Of a stretch of DNA of 64,000 nt, positions 1-9,461 are shown one piece after another; position 1 is the first letter of the stretch; every line of letters starts with the position of its first letter. The notes beneath the pieces are model-generated. The model made no database searches and was not told the origin of the DNA. It worked only from the letters and a program-made list of their open reading frames with translations. A program made the translations under genes and the position numbers. The stretch covers positions 3,534,001-3,598,000 of the forward strand of contig NZ_JAPEOZ010000001.1 of the NCBI RefSeq assembly GCF_026340655.1, read 5' to 3'. This DNA is from Streptomyces sp. NBC_01275. GTDB lineage: Bacteria; Actinomycetota; Actinomycetes; Streptomycetales; Streptomycetaceae.

Positions 1-329
1 GTCCGATCGGCGCCAACCAGGCCATCCAGTTCAAGATCGCCGACATGGAGATGAAGGCCCACACCGCGCGGCTGACCTGGCGGGACGCGGCCTCGCGGCT
101 GGTGTCCGGCGAGCCCTTCAAGAAGGAGGCGGCCCTGGCGAAGCTGTACTCGTCGACGATCGCCGTCGACAACGCCCGCGACGCCACCCAGGTGCACGGC
201 GGCTACGGCTTCATGAACGAGTATCCGGTGGCGCGGATGTGGCGCGACTCCAAGATCCTGGAGATCGGCGAGGGCACGAGCGAGGTGCAACGGATGCTGA
301 TCGCACGGGAGTTGGGGCTGGTGGGCTGA
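1..329 (+). CDS. Acyl-CoA dehydrogenase, C-terminal fragment (gene begins outside window)
   Basis: The open frame is read from base 3 and its 5' part lies before the window. The visible ~108 residues are the C-terminal four-helix domain of an acyl-CoA dehydrogenase. The stretch 'QVHGGYGFMNEYPVARMWRDSKI' region (shown here only as landmarks: HGGYGF, then RMWRD, then EIGEGTSEVQ) is the flavin- and substrate-contacting end typical of the family. These enzymes desaturate acyl-CoA with FAD in fatty-acid or branched-chain amino-acid oxidation. In S. coelicolor an acyl-CoA dehydrogenase also precedes desE. The exact substrate cannot be told from this fragment. Confidence 0.93.
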   Translation, partial: PIGANQAIQFKIADMEMKAHTARLTWRDAASRLVSGEPFKKEAALAKLYSSTIAVDNARDATQVHGGYGFMNEYPVARMWRDSKILEIGEGTSEVQRMLIARELGLVG

Positions 330-451
330 CCGCTCGGCTCCCTTCGACCCTCCCCTTCAACTTCCTTTTACAAACGGCAAATTGAGAGACGGGGCAGGTC
401 ACAGGCATCCCACAGGCCGGGATCCTGTGACCCCTGCCCCTGGACACGAGC

Positions 452-470
452 TGAGGTTAGGCTAACCTAC
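452..470. promoter_or_regulatory. Iron box upstream of desE
   Basis: TGAGGTTAGGCTAACCTAC closely matches the Streptomyces iron box TTAGGTTAGGCTCACCTAA, which is bound by the DmdR1/IdeR iron repressor. It lies 48 bp before the desE start, where a repressor would block the promoter when iron is sufficient. The match is seen in the sequence; repressor identity is from knowledge of the desferrioxamine regulon. Confidence 0.85.
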
Positions 471-518
471 CTTCGAATTGTCCGGCGGTGATCCGCACGT
501 TCGAAAGCAGCCACTCTC

Positions 519-1568
519 ATGTCCAACGCCAGAGCCACCCACCTCACCCGCCGCGGTCTCCTCGCCGCCGGCGGCGCCCTCGGCCTCGGTGCCGCACTCG
601 CAGCCTGCGGGGACGACGACGCGAAAAGCGGTGGCTCGGAAGCGACGACGAGTGCCTCCGCCAAGTCCGGTCCCTGGGCGTTCAAGGACGACCGCGGCAC
701 CACGGTGAAGCTCGACGAGATCCCCGCGAACATCGTCGCCTTCACCGGCGTCGGCGCCGCCCTCTTCGACTACGGCATCCAGGTCAAGGGCGTCTTCGGC
801 CCGACCAAGACCGCCGACGGCAAGGCCGACGTCCAGGCCGGTGACATGGACGTCTCCAAGGTGACGATCCTCGGCAACGTCTGGGACGAGTTCAACGTCG
901 AGAAGTACGCGACCCTCGCGCCCGACGTGCTGATCTCCACGATGTTCGACGACGCCGGCACCCTCTGGTACGTCCCCGAGGCGTCCAAGGACAAGATCGC
1001 CAAGCTCGCCCCGAGCGTCGGCGTCTCCGTCTACGACCGTCAGCTGACCGCTCCCCTGGAGCGCATGTGGGAGCTCGCCGAGTCCCTCGGCGCGGACATG
1101 ACCGCGGCCGCCGTCACCGACGCGAAGAAGCGGTTCGAGACCGCCGCCACCCGACTGCGGGCCGCGGCGAAGGCCAAGCCCGACATCAAGGTCATGGCCG
1201 GTTCCGCCAGCGCCGAGCTGTTCTACGTCTCCGGCACCGACCTCTCCATCGACCTGGAGTACTTCAAGGCCCTCGGCGTGAACTTCGTCGAGCCGCCGGA
1301 GAGCGCGAAGGCAGAGGGCGGCGGCTGGTACGAGTCGCTGAGCTGGGAGAACGTCGACAAGTACGCGGCGGACGTCATCATGATGGACGATCGGTCCTCG
1401 ACGATTCAGCCGGCTGACATCACCGAGGCGACCTGGAAGAAGCTGCCTGCGGTGAAGGCGGGGCAGGTCATCGCCCGGTCGCCCGAGCCGATTCTGTCGT
1501 ACGACAAGTGCGTGCCGCTGCTGGAGAACCTTGCGGAGGCTCTCGAGAAGGCGAAGAAGGTCAGCTAG
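519..1568 (+). CDS. desE: DesE, ferrioxamine-binding lipoprotein of a siderophore ABC importer
   Basis: 349 residues. The N-terminus carries a twin-arginine motif (T-R-R-G-L-L) followed by a hydrophobic run and lipobox L-A-A-C with Cys30. It is therefore probably exported by Tat and anchored as a lipoprotein outside the membrane. The rest is a periplasmic-binding-protein fold of the iron-siderophore (FepB/FhuD) class, which captures ferrioxamines B and E and passes them to an ABC permease not encoded in this window. An iron box lies directly upstream, so iron-repressed expression is expected. Position next to desF and desABCD matches the conserved streptomycete locus. Confidence 0.93.
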   Translation: MSNARATHLTRRGLLAAGGALGLGAALAACGDDDAKSGGSEATTSASAKSGPWAFKDDRGTTVKLDEIPANIVAFTGVGAALFDYGIQVKGVFGPTKTADGKADVQAGDMDVSKVTILGNVWDEFNVEKYATLAPDVLISTMFDDAGTLWYVPEASKDKIAKLAPSVGVSVYDRQLTAPLERMWELAESLGADMTAAAVTDAKKRFETAATRLRAAAKAKPDIKVMAGSASAELFYVSGTDLSIDLEYFKALGVNFVEPPESAKAEGGGWYESLSWENVDKYAADVIMMDDRSSTIQPADITEATWKKLPAVKAGQVIARSPEPILSYDKCVPLLENLAEALEKAKKVS

Positions 1569-1714
1569 GCGCTCCGCTGGGCAGCGCGGGTGACTGCGCA
1601 GGCCGTCAGCGGCGGGCGCGCCCACGCGGCGGAGCCGCACATCGATGCGGCCCCGCACCCCTCGGTCGGCTGCCCCACCCCCACTCAGAGCCTGACGGAG
1701 CTACAGGAGTACAC

Positions 1715-2524
1715 ATGACCACCGCCGTTGTCGCGCCCTTCCGGTTCTTCTCGCTTCAGGTCGTGCGGGCTCGGCGGATCGGGTCGTCGCTCGTCCGGGT
1801 CACCTTCGCCGGACCGGATCTCGAGCACTTCTTCTCCGACGGACACGACCAGTCGTTGTCGCTCTTCCTGCCGCATCCCGGGCAGCGGGAGCCGCAGGTT
1901 CCCTTCGAGTTGGGGGACGGGTGGTGGCAGGGGTGGCGGGAACTGCCGGACGACGTGCGGGCGGTGATGCGGTCGTACACGCTGCGGGCGCTGCGGCGCG
2001 ATCCCGACGAGATCGACGTCGACTTCGTGCTGCACGCTCCGGCAGGGCCCGCCTCCGCGTGGGCCGCGCGTGCCGCCGTCGGGGATCGGGTCGTGCTGCT
2101 CGGGCCGGCGGTCGCCGACAACCGGGCGATCCGGTTCCGGCCGCCGCGGGACACCGATCTGGTGGTGCTGTGGGGCGACGAGACCGCTCTGCCGGCGATC
2201 TCGTCGATCCTGGAGACCCTCCCGGCCGGGCTGCGCGTCCGGGCGTGGATCGAGGCCCACGACTCCGGGAACGTCCACGAGTTGACCTCCCCGGCGGACG
2301 CCGAGGTGACCTGGCTGCACGCCGGGCAGTCCCTCCACGCGCTCCGTGCCGCCCGGCTGCCCGTCGCCGCGCACCCGTACGTCTGGATCGCGGGCGAGTC
2401 GGGGTCCGTGAAGGCGTTGCGCCGGCTCTTCGTCGGCGAGCGCGGGATCGACCGGCGTCGGGTCACCTTCGTCGGGTACTGGCGGCAGGGGCTCAGCGAG
2501 GAGCAACTCCGCGAGCAGGAGTAG
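1715..2524 (+). CDS. desF: Siderophore-interacting protein, ferrioxamine reductase (DesF-like)
   Basis: 269 residues. I chose ATG 1715 because CAGGAG lies seven bases upstream and the family alignment starts here, although the frame is open further 5'. It is an FAD-dependent siderophore-interacting protein (ViuB/SIP family). The flavin-binding motif R-S-Y-T-L-R sits near residues 86-91, an FAD_binding_9 domain occupies the first half, and a SIP NAD(P)H-binding half ends with the typical G-Y-W-R-Q-G motif. It should reduce Fe3+ in imported ferrioxamine so that iron is released in the cytoplasm. It sits 146 bp after desE without an obvious terminator, so co-transcription from the desE iron box is plausible. 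Confidence 0.9.
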   Translation: MTTAVVAPFRFFSLQVVRARRIGSSLVRVTFAGPDLEHFFSDGHDQSLSLFLPHPGQREPQVPFELGDGWWQGWRELPDDVRAVMRSYTLRALRRDPDEIDVDFVLHAPAGPASAWAARAAVGDRVVLLGPAVADNRAIRFRPPRDTDLVVLWGDETALPAISSILETLPAGLRVRAWIEAHDSGNVHELTSPADAEVTWLHAGQSLHALRAARLPVAAHPYVWIAGESGSVKALRRLFVGERGIDRRRVTFVGYWRQGLSEEQLREQE

Positions 2525-2578
2525 GCGTTCGCAGACGTGATCACAGTCACGACAGGGGCGGGGCCTCCACGGAGTTAC

Positions 2579-2597
2579 TTAGGTTAGGCTTACCTAA
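2579..2597. promoter_or_regulatory. Iron box upstream of desA
   Basis: TTAGGTTAGGCTTACCTAA differs at one position from the 19-bp streptomycete iron box and is almost a perfect inverted repeat. It lies 73 bp before desA. It is the expected DmdR1/IdeR operator that shuts off desABCD in iron-replete cells. Confidence 0.93.
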
Positions 2598-2669
2598 GTT
2601 GAAGCCGAGGTTCCGCCCCTGAGTCCGTTCCGCAGCGGACCCGTCCCCTTCCCCCGGAGGACCCCCACC

Positions 2670-4112
2670 ATGCGCTCGCACCTGCTCAATGACACGACCG
2701 CGGAGCAGTACCGCCGCTCCGTGACCGAAGGAGTCGAGCGGGTGGCCGCCAAACTCGCCGCCACCGACCGGCCGTTCACCGGCGTCAGCGTCGACTCGCT
2801 CGCGCCGCGCATCGACGGGATCGACCTCGACCAGCCCCTCGGCGACACCGCGGCCGTGCTGGACGAGCTGGAGGAGGTCTACCTCCGCGACGCGATCTAC
2901 TTCCACCACCCCCGCTACCTCGCCCACCTCAACTGCCCCGTGGTCATCCCCGCCGTGCTCGGCGAGGCCGTGCTCTCCGCCGTCAACTCCTCCCTGGACA
3001 CCTGGGACCAGTCGGCCGGCGGCACGCTCATCGAGCGCAAACTGATCGACTGGACGACCGCCCGGATCGGCCTCGGCCCGGCCGCCGACGGCGTGTTCAC
3101 CTCCGGCGGCACGCAGTCCAACCTCCAGGCGCTGCTGCTCGCCCGCGAGGAGGCCAAGACCGACAGCCTGGCCGAACTGCGCATCTTCGCCTCCGAGGTC
3201 AGCCACTTCAGCGTGCAGAAGTCGGCGAAACTGCTCGGGCTGAGCGCGGACTCGGTCGTCTCGATCCCCGTCGGGGCCGACAAGCGGATGCAGACCGTCG
3301 CGCTCGCCCATGAGCTGGAGCGCTGCAAGAGCGCCGGCCTGACCCCCATGGCCGTCGTCGCCACCGCCGGCACCACCGACTTCGGCTCGATCGACCCGCT
3401 GCCCGAGATAGCCGAGCTGTGCGACCAGTACGGCACGTGGATGCACGTCGACGCGGCCTACGGCTGCGGACTGCTCGCCTCCGTCAAGTACCGGGACCGC
3501 ATCGAGGGCATCGAGCGCGCCGACTCCGTCACCGTGGACTACCACAAGTCCTTCTTCCAGCCGGTGAGTTCGTCCGCCGTGCTGGTCCGGGACGCGGCCA
3601 CCCTGCGCCACGCCACCTACCACGCCGAGTACCTCAACCCGCGCCGGATGGTGGAGGAGCGCATCCCCAACCAGGTGGACAAGTCCCTGCAGACCACCCG
3701 GCGCTTCGACGCGCTCAAGCTGTGGATGACGCTGCGCACGATGGGCGCCGACGGCATCGGGCAGCTCTTCGACGAGGTGTGCGACCTGGCCGTGGAGGGC
3801 TGGCACATCCTGGCCGCCGACCCCCGCTTCGACGTCGTCGTACAGCCGTCGCTGTCCACCCTGGTCTTCCGCTACATCCCGGCCGCCGTCACCGACCCGG
3901 CCGAGATCGACCGCGCCAACCTCCACGCCCGCAAGGCCCTGTTCGCCTCCGGCGACGCGGTGGTCGCGGGCACCAAGGTGAGCGGCCGCCACTACCTGAA
4001 GTTCACCCTGCTCAACCCCGAGACGACGGCCGACGACATCACGGCCGTCCTCGACCTGATCGCCGGCCACGCCGAGCAGTACCTGGGAGAGTCCCTTGAC
4101 CGCGCTTCCTGA
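2670..4112 (+). CDS. desA: DesA, PLP-dependent L-lysine decarboxylase
   Basis: 480 residues, group II (aromatic/DABA-type) PLP decarboxylase fold. The Schiff-base lysine is Lys293 in the motif D-Y-H-K-S-F-F, preceded by H-V-D-A-A-Y-G, the Asp that binds the pyridine nitrogen. It converts L-lysine to cadaverine, the first committed step of desferrioxamine synthesis. ATG 2670 is preceded by CGGAGGA. It opens a tightly coupled operon: its stop lies inside the start of desB. Regulation is by the iron box 73 bp upstream. Confidence 0.97.
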   Translation: MRSHLLNDTTAEQYRRSVTEGVERVAAKLAATDRPFTGVSVDSLAPRIDGIDLDQPLGDTAAVLDELEEVYLRDAIYFHHPRYLAHLNCPVVIPAVLGEAVLSAVNSSLDTWDQSAGGTLIERKLIDWTTARIGLGPAADGVFTSGGTQSNLQALLLAREEAKTDSLAELRIFASEVSHFSVQKSAKLLGLSADSVVSIPVGADKRMQTVALAHELERCKSAGLTPMAVVATAGTTDFGSIDPLPEIAELCDQYGTWMHVDAAYGCGLLASVKYRDRIEGIERADSVTVDYHKSFFQPVSSSAVLVRDAATLRHATYHAEYLNPRRMVEERIPNQVDKSLQTTRRFDALKLWMTLRTMGADGIGQLFDEVCDLAVEGWHILAADPRFDVVVQPSLSTLVFRYIPAAVTDPAEIDRANLHARKALFASGDAVVAGTKVSGRHYLKFTLLNPETTADDITAVLDLIAGHAEQYLGESLDRAS

Positions 4113-5394
4113 GCCCACTGTCGCCTTGAACGGCGCCGCGAAAAAGACCTACGACTTCGTGGGCATCGGGCTCGGCCCCTTCAACCTCGGCCTCGCCTGC
4201 CTCACCGAGCCGATCACCGAACTCGACGGCGTCTTCCTGGACTCCAAGCCCGACTTCGAGTGGCATGCGGGCATGTTCCTCGAGGGCGCCCACCTCCAGA
4301 CGCCGTTCATGTCGGACCTCGTCACCCTGGCCGACCCGACCTCGCCCTACTCCTTCCTCAACTACCTGAAGGAGAAGGGCCGGCTGTACTCGTTCTACAT
4401 CCGGGAGAACTTCTACCCGCTGCGCGTCGAGTACGACGACTACTGCCGCTGGGCCGCGAACAAGCTGAGCAACGTGCGCTTCTCGACGACGGTCACCGAG
4501 GTGACGTACGACGACGAGGCGTACGTCGTGAGGACGGCCGCCGGTGAGGAGTTCCGGGGCCGCCGGCTGGTCCTCGGCACGGGCACGCCGCCGTACGTCC
4601 CGGAGTCCTGCGCCGGGCTGGGCGGGGACTTCCTGCACAACTCCCGCTACCTGGAGCACAAGGCTCAGCTGCAGAAGAAGGAGTCGATCACGCTGGTCGG
4701 CTCCGGGCAGTCCGCCGCCGAGATCTACTACGACCTGCTCAGCGAGATCGACGTCCACGGCTACCGGCTGAACTGGGTCACCCGCTCCCCGCGCTTCTTC
4801 CCGCTGGAGTACACCAAGCTCACGCTGGAGATGACCTCCCCGGAGTACGTCGACTACTTCCGCGAGCTGCCCGAGCAGACCCGCTACCGGCTCACCGCCG
4901 AGCAGAAGGGCCTGTTCAAGGGCATCGACGGCGACCTGATCAACGAGATCTTCGACCTGCTCTACCAGAAGAACCTCGGCGGTCCCGTCCCCACCCGGCT
5001 GCTCACCAACTCCGCGCTGACCGGGGCGACGTACGAGGACGGCACGTACACGCTCGCCTTCCGGCAGGAGGAGCAGGGCAGGGACTTCGAGCTGAACTCC
5101 GAGGGACTGGTCCTGGCGACCGGCTACAGGTACGCCGAGCCGGAGTTCCTCGCCCCGGTCAAGGACCGGCTGCGCTACGACTCCCAGGGCAACTTCGACA
5201 TCGCCCGCAACTACGCCATCGACACCACGGGCCGGGGAGTGTTCCTGCAGAACGCGGGCGTGCACACGCACAGCGTCACCTCGCCCGACCTCGGCATGGG
5301 CGCGTACCGCAACAGCTACATCATCCGCGAGCTGCTCGGCAGCGAGTACTACCCGGTCGAGAAGAGCATCGCGTTCCAGGAGTTCAGCGCATGA
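4096..5394 (+). CDS. desB: DesB, cadaverine N-hydroxylase
   Basis: 432 residues, IucD/SidA family flavin N-monooxygenase. The FAD-binding motif G-I-G-L-G-P-F-N is at residues 23-30, and an NADPH-binding motif G-S-G-Q-S-A-A-E lies near residue 200. It hydroxylates one amine of cadaverine to N-hydroxycadaverine using FADH2, NADPH and O2. The start is a rare TTG at 4096 with GGGAGA five bases upstream. It overlaps the end of desA by 17 bp, which indicates translational coupling. Confidence 0.96.
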   Translation: MTALPEPTVALNGAAKKTYDFVGIGLGPFNLGLACLTEPITELDGVFLDSKPDFEWHAGMFLEGAHLQTPFMSDLVTLADPTSPYSFLNYLKEKGRLYSFYIRENFYPLRVEYDDYCRWAANKLSNVRFSTTVTEVTYDDEAYVVRTAAGEEFRGRRLVLGTGTPPYVPESCAGLGGDFLHNSRYLEHKAQLQKKESITLVGSGQSAAEIYYDLLSEIDVHGYRLNWVTRSPRFFPLEYTKLTLEMTSPEYVDYFRELPEQTRYRLTAEQKGLFKGIDGDLINEIFDLLYQKNLGGPVPTRLLTNSALTGATYEDGTYTLAFRQEEQGRDFELNSEGLVLATGYRYAEPEFLAPVKDRLRYDSQGNFDIARNYAIDTTGRGVFLQNAGVHTHSVTSPDLGMGAYRNSYIIRELLGSEYYPVEKSIAFQEFSA

Positions 5395-5939
5395 CCACCA
5401 CCACGACGGCCGTCGGCCGTCTCACCCTCCGCCCGCTCGACCCCCTCGAGGACGCCGAGCTGCTGCACGGCTGGGTCACCGACCCCAAAGCGGCCTACTG
5501 GATGATGCAGGACGCGAAACCGGTGGACGTCGAGCGCGCCTACCTGGACATCGCCGCCGATCCGCACCACCACGCGCTCCTCGGTCTGCACGACGGCGCG
5601 CCCGCGTTCCTGATGGAGTACTACGACCCGGCCCACCGCGAGCTGGTCGGGCTGTACGAGCCGCGGCCGGGGGACGTCGGGATGCACTTCCTCGTGGCCC
5701 CCACCGACCGGCCCGTGCACGGGTTCACCCGCGCCGTGATCACCGCCGTGATGGCCCGCCTCTTCGAGGACCCGGCCACCGCCCGCGTGGTCGTCGAGCC
5801 GGACGTGTCCAACAAGGCCGTGCACACGCTCAACGAGGCCGTCGGGTTCGTGCCCGAGCGGGAGATCCGGAAGCCGGAGAAGAAAGCGCTGTTGAGCTTC
5901 TGCACACGCGAGCAGTTCGAGAAGGCGGTACTGGTATGA
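5391..5939 (+). CDS. desC: DesC, N-hydroxycadaverine acyltransferase
   Basis: 182 residues, GNAT-like fold of the siderophore acetyltransferase group (IucB/RimJ type). It acylates N-hydroxycadaverine with succinyl-CoA or acetyl-CoA (other acyl groups are tolerated in characterised homologues), giving the hydroxamate building blocks. The start overlaps the desB stop in an ATGA, and the stop overlaps the desD start in the same way. This places it firmly inside the des operon. Confidence 0.95.
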   Translation: MTTTTTAVGRLTLRPLDPLEDAELLHGWVTDPKAAYWMMQDAKPVDVERAYLDIAADPHHHALLGLHDGAPAFLMEYYDPAHRELVGLYEPRPGDVGMHFLVAPTDRPVHGFTRAVITAVMARLFEDPATARVVVEPDVSNKAVHTLNEAVGFVPEREIRKPEKKALLSFCTREQFEKAVLV

Positions 5940-7723
5940 CCCTCGCCGACGCCGTGGCCCACCTCTCCCCCGAACGCTGGGAGAAGGCCAACCGACTGCT
6001 GGTGCGCAAGGCCCTCGCCGAGTTCGCGCACGAGCGCCTGATCACGCCCGAGGAGGAGCCCTCGGGGCAGGACGACGACCAGCGGTACGTCGTGCGCAGC
6101 GACGACGGGCTGACGTACTACCGCTACACCGCCGTCCGCCGCGCCCTCGACCACTGGCAGGTGGACGCCGACTCGATCACCCGCACCCGGGACGACGTCG
6201 AACTCCCCGTCGCCGCGCTGGACTTCTTCATCGAGCTGAAGCGGACGCTGGGCCTGAGCGACGAGATCCTGCCGGTCTATCTGGAGGAGATCTCCTCCAC
6301 CGTCTCCGGCGCCTGCTACAAGCTCGCCAAGCCGCAGCCGACCTCGGCCGAGCTGGCGAGAAGCGGCTTCCAGGCGATCGAGACCGGGATGACCGAGGGT
6401 CACCCGTGCTTCGTCGCCAACAACGGGCGGCTCGGCTTCGGCGTCCACGAGTACCTGTCGTACGCCCCCGAGACGGCGAGCCCGGTCCGGCTGGTGTGGC
6501 TGGCGGCGCACCGGTCGCGGGCCGCGTTCACGGCGGGCGTCGGGATCGAGTACGAGTCCTTCGTGCGGGAGGAGTTGGGCGAGCGGACCGTCGAACGGTT
6601 CTACGACGTCCTGCGCGAGCAGGGGCTCGACCCGGCCGACTACTTCCTGATCCCGGTCCACCCCTGGCAGTGGTGGAACAAGCTCACCGTCACCTTCGCC
6701 GCCGAGGTCGCGCGGCGCAACCTGGTGTGCCTGGGCGAGGGCGACGACGAGTACCTGGCCCAGCAGTCCATCCGGACGTTCTTCAACTCCTCGCGGCCCG
6801 AGAAGCACTATGTGAAGACGGCGCTGTCCGTCCTCAACATGGGCTTCATGCGCGGTCTGTCCGCCGCCTACATGGAGGCGACCCCGGCGATCAACGACTG
6901 GCTCGCCCAACTCATCGACAACGACCCCGTGTTGAAGTCGACGGGTCTGTCGATCATCCGGGAGCGGGCCGCCGTCGGCTACCGGCATCTGGAGTACGAG
7001 GCGGCGACGGACCGCTACTCGCCGTACCGCAAGATGCTGGCGGCGCTGTGGCGGGAGAGCCCGGTCCCCTCCCTCGCCGAGGGCGAGTCCCTGGCCACCA
7101 TGGCCTCCCTGGTGCACGTGGACCACGAGGGCAGGTCGGTGGCCGGCGCCTTCATCGAGCAGTCGGGCCTGCCCCCGACGCAGTGGCTGCGCAGCTACCT
7201 CACCGCGTACTACACGCCCCTGCTGCACAGCTTCTACGCCTACGACCTGGTCTTCATGCCGCACGGCGAGAACACCATCCTGGTCCTCAAGGACGGCGTC
7301 GTGCAGCGGGCGATCTACAAGGACATCGCCGAGGAGATCGCGGTCATGGACCCGGACGCGGTGCTGCCGCCCGAGGTCCGGCGACTGCGCGTGGAGGTCC
7401 CCGAGGACACGAAGCTCCTCTCCCTCTTCACGGACGTCTTCGACTGCTTCTTCCGTTTCCTCGCGGCCGACCTCGCCGCCGAGGGGATCCTGGCGGAGGA
7501 CGACTTCTGGCGCACGGTCGCCGAGGTCACCCACGCCTACCAGGAGGCGAACCCCGAACTGGCCGACAAGTTCCGCCAGTACGACATGTTCGCCCCCGAA
7601 TTCGCCCTGTCCTGCCTCAACCGTCTCCAGCTGCGCAACAACAGGCAGATGGTGGATCTGGCGGACCCCGCGGGCGCTCTCCAGCTGATCGGCACCCTGA
7701 AGAATCCCGTCGCAGGGTTCTGA
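5936..7723 (+). CDS. desD: DesD, NRPS-independent siderophore synthetase
   Basis: 595 residues, IucA/IucC family with an FhuF-like C-terminal part, the usual length of DesD. Recognisable family motifs are H-P-W-Q near residue 241, the K-H-Y-V-K-T nucleotide-binding segment and P-H-G-E-N near residue 443. It activates succinyl-hydroxycadaverine units as adenylates, then joins and cyclises them to desferrioxamines E and B. It is translationally coupled to desC (ATGA overlap) and is the last gene of the operon. A 14-bp perfect hairpin follows nine bases after the stop. Confidence 0.97.
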   Translation: MTLADAVAHLSPERWEKANRLLVRKALAEFAHERLITPEEEPSGQDDDQRYVVRSDDGLTYYRYTAVRRALDHWQVDADSITRTRDDVELPVAALDFFIELKRTLGLSDEILPVYLEEISSTVSGACYKLAKPQPTSAELARSGFQAIETGMTEGHPCFVANNGRLGFGVHEYLSYAPETASPVRLVWLAAHRSRAAFTAGVGIEYESFVREELGERTVERFYDVLREQGLDPADYFLIPVHPWQWWNKLTVTFAAEVARRNLVCLGEGDDEYLAQQSIRTFFNSSRPEKHYVKTALSVLNMGFMRGLSAAYMEATPAINDWLAQLIDNDPVLKSTGLSIIRERAAVGYRHLEYEAATDRYSPYRKMLAALWRESPVPSLAEGESLATMASLVHVDHEGRSVAGAFIEQSGLPPTQWLRSYLTAYYTPLLHSFYAYDLVFMPHGENTILVLKDGVVQRAIYKDIAEEIAVMDPDAVLPPEVRRLRVEVPEDTKLLSLFTDVFDCFFRFLAADLAAEGILAEDDFWRTVAEVTHAYQEANPELADKFRQYDMFAPEFALSCLNRLQLRNNRQMVDLADPAGALQLIGTLKNPVAGF

Positions 7724-7731
7724 TCAAGACA

Positions 7732-7770
7732 GACGGATCCCCCCGAGTACGGTCCCCGGGGGGATCCGTC
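7732..7770 (+). terminator. Terminator hairpin of the des operon
   Basis: Perfect 14-bp inverted repeat: GACGGATCCCCCCG pairs with CGGGGGGATCCGTC around an 11-nt loop, starting nine bases after the desD stop. There is no U-run, as is usual for streptomycete hairpin terminators. Confidence 0.8.
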
Positions 7771-7887
7771 GTCGTCTGCGGCCCGTTCTCCGTGCCGACA
7801 GCACGGGCATATGAACGTACAGCCCCGTCACAGAGAGTGGCACTACGGTCTGTGTCTTGCCGTGCCCGCTCCGTGGGGAGTCGATTC

Positions 7888-9438
7888 ATGTACGAGCACC
7901 TCGCACAGCAAGCCCTGCACGACCCGAGGTCCGTCTCCGGGACCCTCCCGGAACACGCCCCTGCCGTCCGCGCGTACGCCGAGGCCTTCTGCGTGGAGCC
8001 GCGCGACGCCACCGACCTGGCCGGCCACGTCCTCGCACGCGGCTCGCAGTCAGAGGGGCCCGCGTTACGGACCGCGCTCCTCGCCGACGTGCGGCGCACC
8101 GCCGACAGCTGGCTGCGCGACGGGCGCTCCGGGCTGCTGCACCCGGAGTTCCGCGCCTGGTCGAAACGGGCCGCCGACGCCTTCGGTCCCACCGACACGC
8201 TGCGCCGCGCGGAGCGCAGCTCGGTGTTCCTGGCCGCCTTCGAGCAACTGGCCGACCAGTCGCGGGCCGCGCTGTGGCTGTGCCTGGCCGAGGCCGAGAG
8301 CGCTTCGGCGGCCAGGATCCTGAACACGTCCGAGGAGTTCGCCGAGTCCCTGGCGCAGTCGGCCCGCAGCCGCCTGGTCGACACCTTCCTGCGCGTGCGC
8401 GCCGACCGCACCGCCGACCCCTGTTGCGTCCGCTACGGCGGCATGCTCGGCGCCATCGCCCGCGGCACGCATCGTGAGGCGCCCGCGGACCTCGGGCAGC
8501 ATCTGGACGCCTGCCGCTTCTGCGCCCATGACCTGCGACTGCTGCGCACGCTCGCGTCGGGCGATGCGCAGGAGGTGCGGCGGCTGCTGGTCGACCAGGT
8601 GCTGGTGTGGGGTGGGGCCGCGTACCGGAAGGCCCGCCCGGCGGACCAGGCGCCGGCCGTCGAGTCCGGTACGCCTCCCGGGCCGGCCGGGGACGTCCGG
8701 CGCGGCCGGCCCGAGGACGGCGAGGACAGGCGGCGCAGACGGCCGGTGTTCCTGGTGGCGGTCACCGTGGTCGTCACGGCCGTGCTGACCACCGCGGTGC
8801 TGAGGCTGCTGTCCGGCTCCGACTCCGCCGAGGGGGCCGAGCGCCCCGGGGCCGGAGCGAGCGCCTCCGCCGCGCCTGCTCCGGAGGGGTCCGTCTCGCC
8901 CTCGCCGGAGGAGTCCGCGTCCGCGTCCCCGTCCGCGTCTCCCACGACCGGCGCCTCCACCGGCACGATCACCCTGGAGAGCGTGTCCACCGGACGCTGT
9001 GTCACCGGCCCCGCCGCCGACGCCTCCTCGGGCCCCGGCCCCGCCCTCGCACCCGACCCCGTCCTGGCCGCCTGCGACGGCGACGGCGGCGGCGAGGCGC
9101 AGCAGTGGCGGGTGGTCCGCCTGGAGAAGGGCGCGGTCGCCCTGGTGAACGTCGCCTCGAAGCTCTGTCTGGACATCGCGGGCGACCGGGTCGAGGGCGA
9201 CGGGATGCAGCAGCGGCCGTGCGCGTACGAGCGGGGCGCCGACGCGCCCTTCCCCGAGGACCAGGCGTTCCTGCCCAGGTCCGTGGACGGTGACTCGTTC
9301 GCCCTGATCTGCCAGGACAACCCCGAGATCGCCCTCGGGGTGCGCTCCGGCGAGCCCGCGATGCGGACAACCGGCGCTTACGGCAAGGCGGTTCGCTTCG
9401 CGCTCGACGACGGGGAGGCGGACGCGCTGGGCTTGTGA
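7888..9438 (+). CDS. Single-pass membrane protein with sigma-like/zinc-finger cytoplasmic part and extracellular ricin-type lectin domain
   Basis: 516 residues from ATG 7888. Residues ~1-200 are helical and resemble sigma-70 region 2/4 sequences (R-A-A-L-W-L-C and a helix-turn-helix-like A-R-I-L-N-T-S stretch). An H-x3-C-x2-C motif (His205, Cys209, Cys212) looks like an anti-sigma zinc finger. A basic segment and a transmembrane helix (~286-308) follow, then a Ser/Pro/Ala-rich stalk and a C-terminal beta-trefoil lectin-like domain (~355-510, Q-Q-W box). The layout suggests an outside sensor of glycans linked to a DNA- or sigma-binding head, but the function is inferred only. Codon 60 is a rare TTA, so translation may need bldA tRNA. 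Confidence 0.72.
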   Translation: MYEHLAQQALHDPRSVSGTLPEHAPAVRAYAEAFCVEPRDATDLAGHVLARGSQSEGPALRTALLADVRRTADSWLRDGRSGLLHPEFRAWSKRAADAFGPTDTLRRAERSSVFLAAFEQLADQSRAALWLCLAEAESASAARILNTSEEFAESLAQSARSRLVDTFLRVRADRTADPCCVRYGGMLGAIARGTHREAPADLGQHLDACRFCAHDLRLLRTLASGDAQEVRRLLVDQVLVWGGAAYRKARPADQAPAVESGTPPGPAGDVRRGRPEDGEDRRRRRPVFLVAVTVVVTAVLTTAVLRLLSGSDSAEGAERPGAGASASAAPAPEGSVSPSPEESASASPSASPTTGASTGTITLESVSTGRCVTGPAADASSGPGPALAPDPVLAACDGDGGGEAQQWRVVRLEKGAVALVNVASKLCLDIAGDRVEGDGMQQRPCAYERGADAPFPEDQAFLPRSVDGDSFALICQDNPEIALGVRSGEPAMRTTGAYGKAVRFALDDGEADALGL

Positions 9439-9461
9439 CGGCCCGATGCCAGAATTCCCCC

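Noticed and set aside
462..1658. 398-residue minus-strand frame
   Set aside because: Antisense shadow of desE with shadow-type composition; it would also run through the iron box.
6406..7887. N-terminal extension of the lectin-domain protein
   Set aside because: The frame is open upstream, but it lies over desD and across its terminator; similarity begins at ATG 7888.
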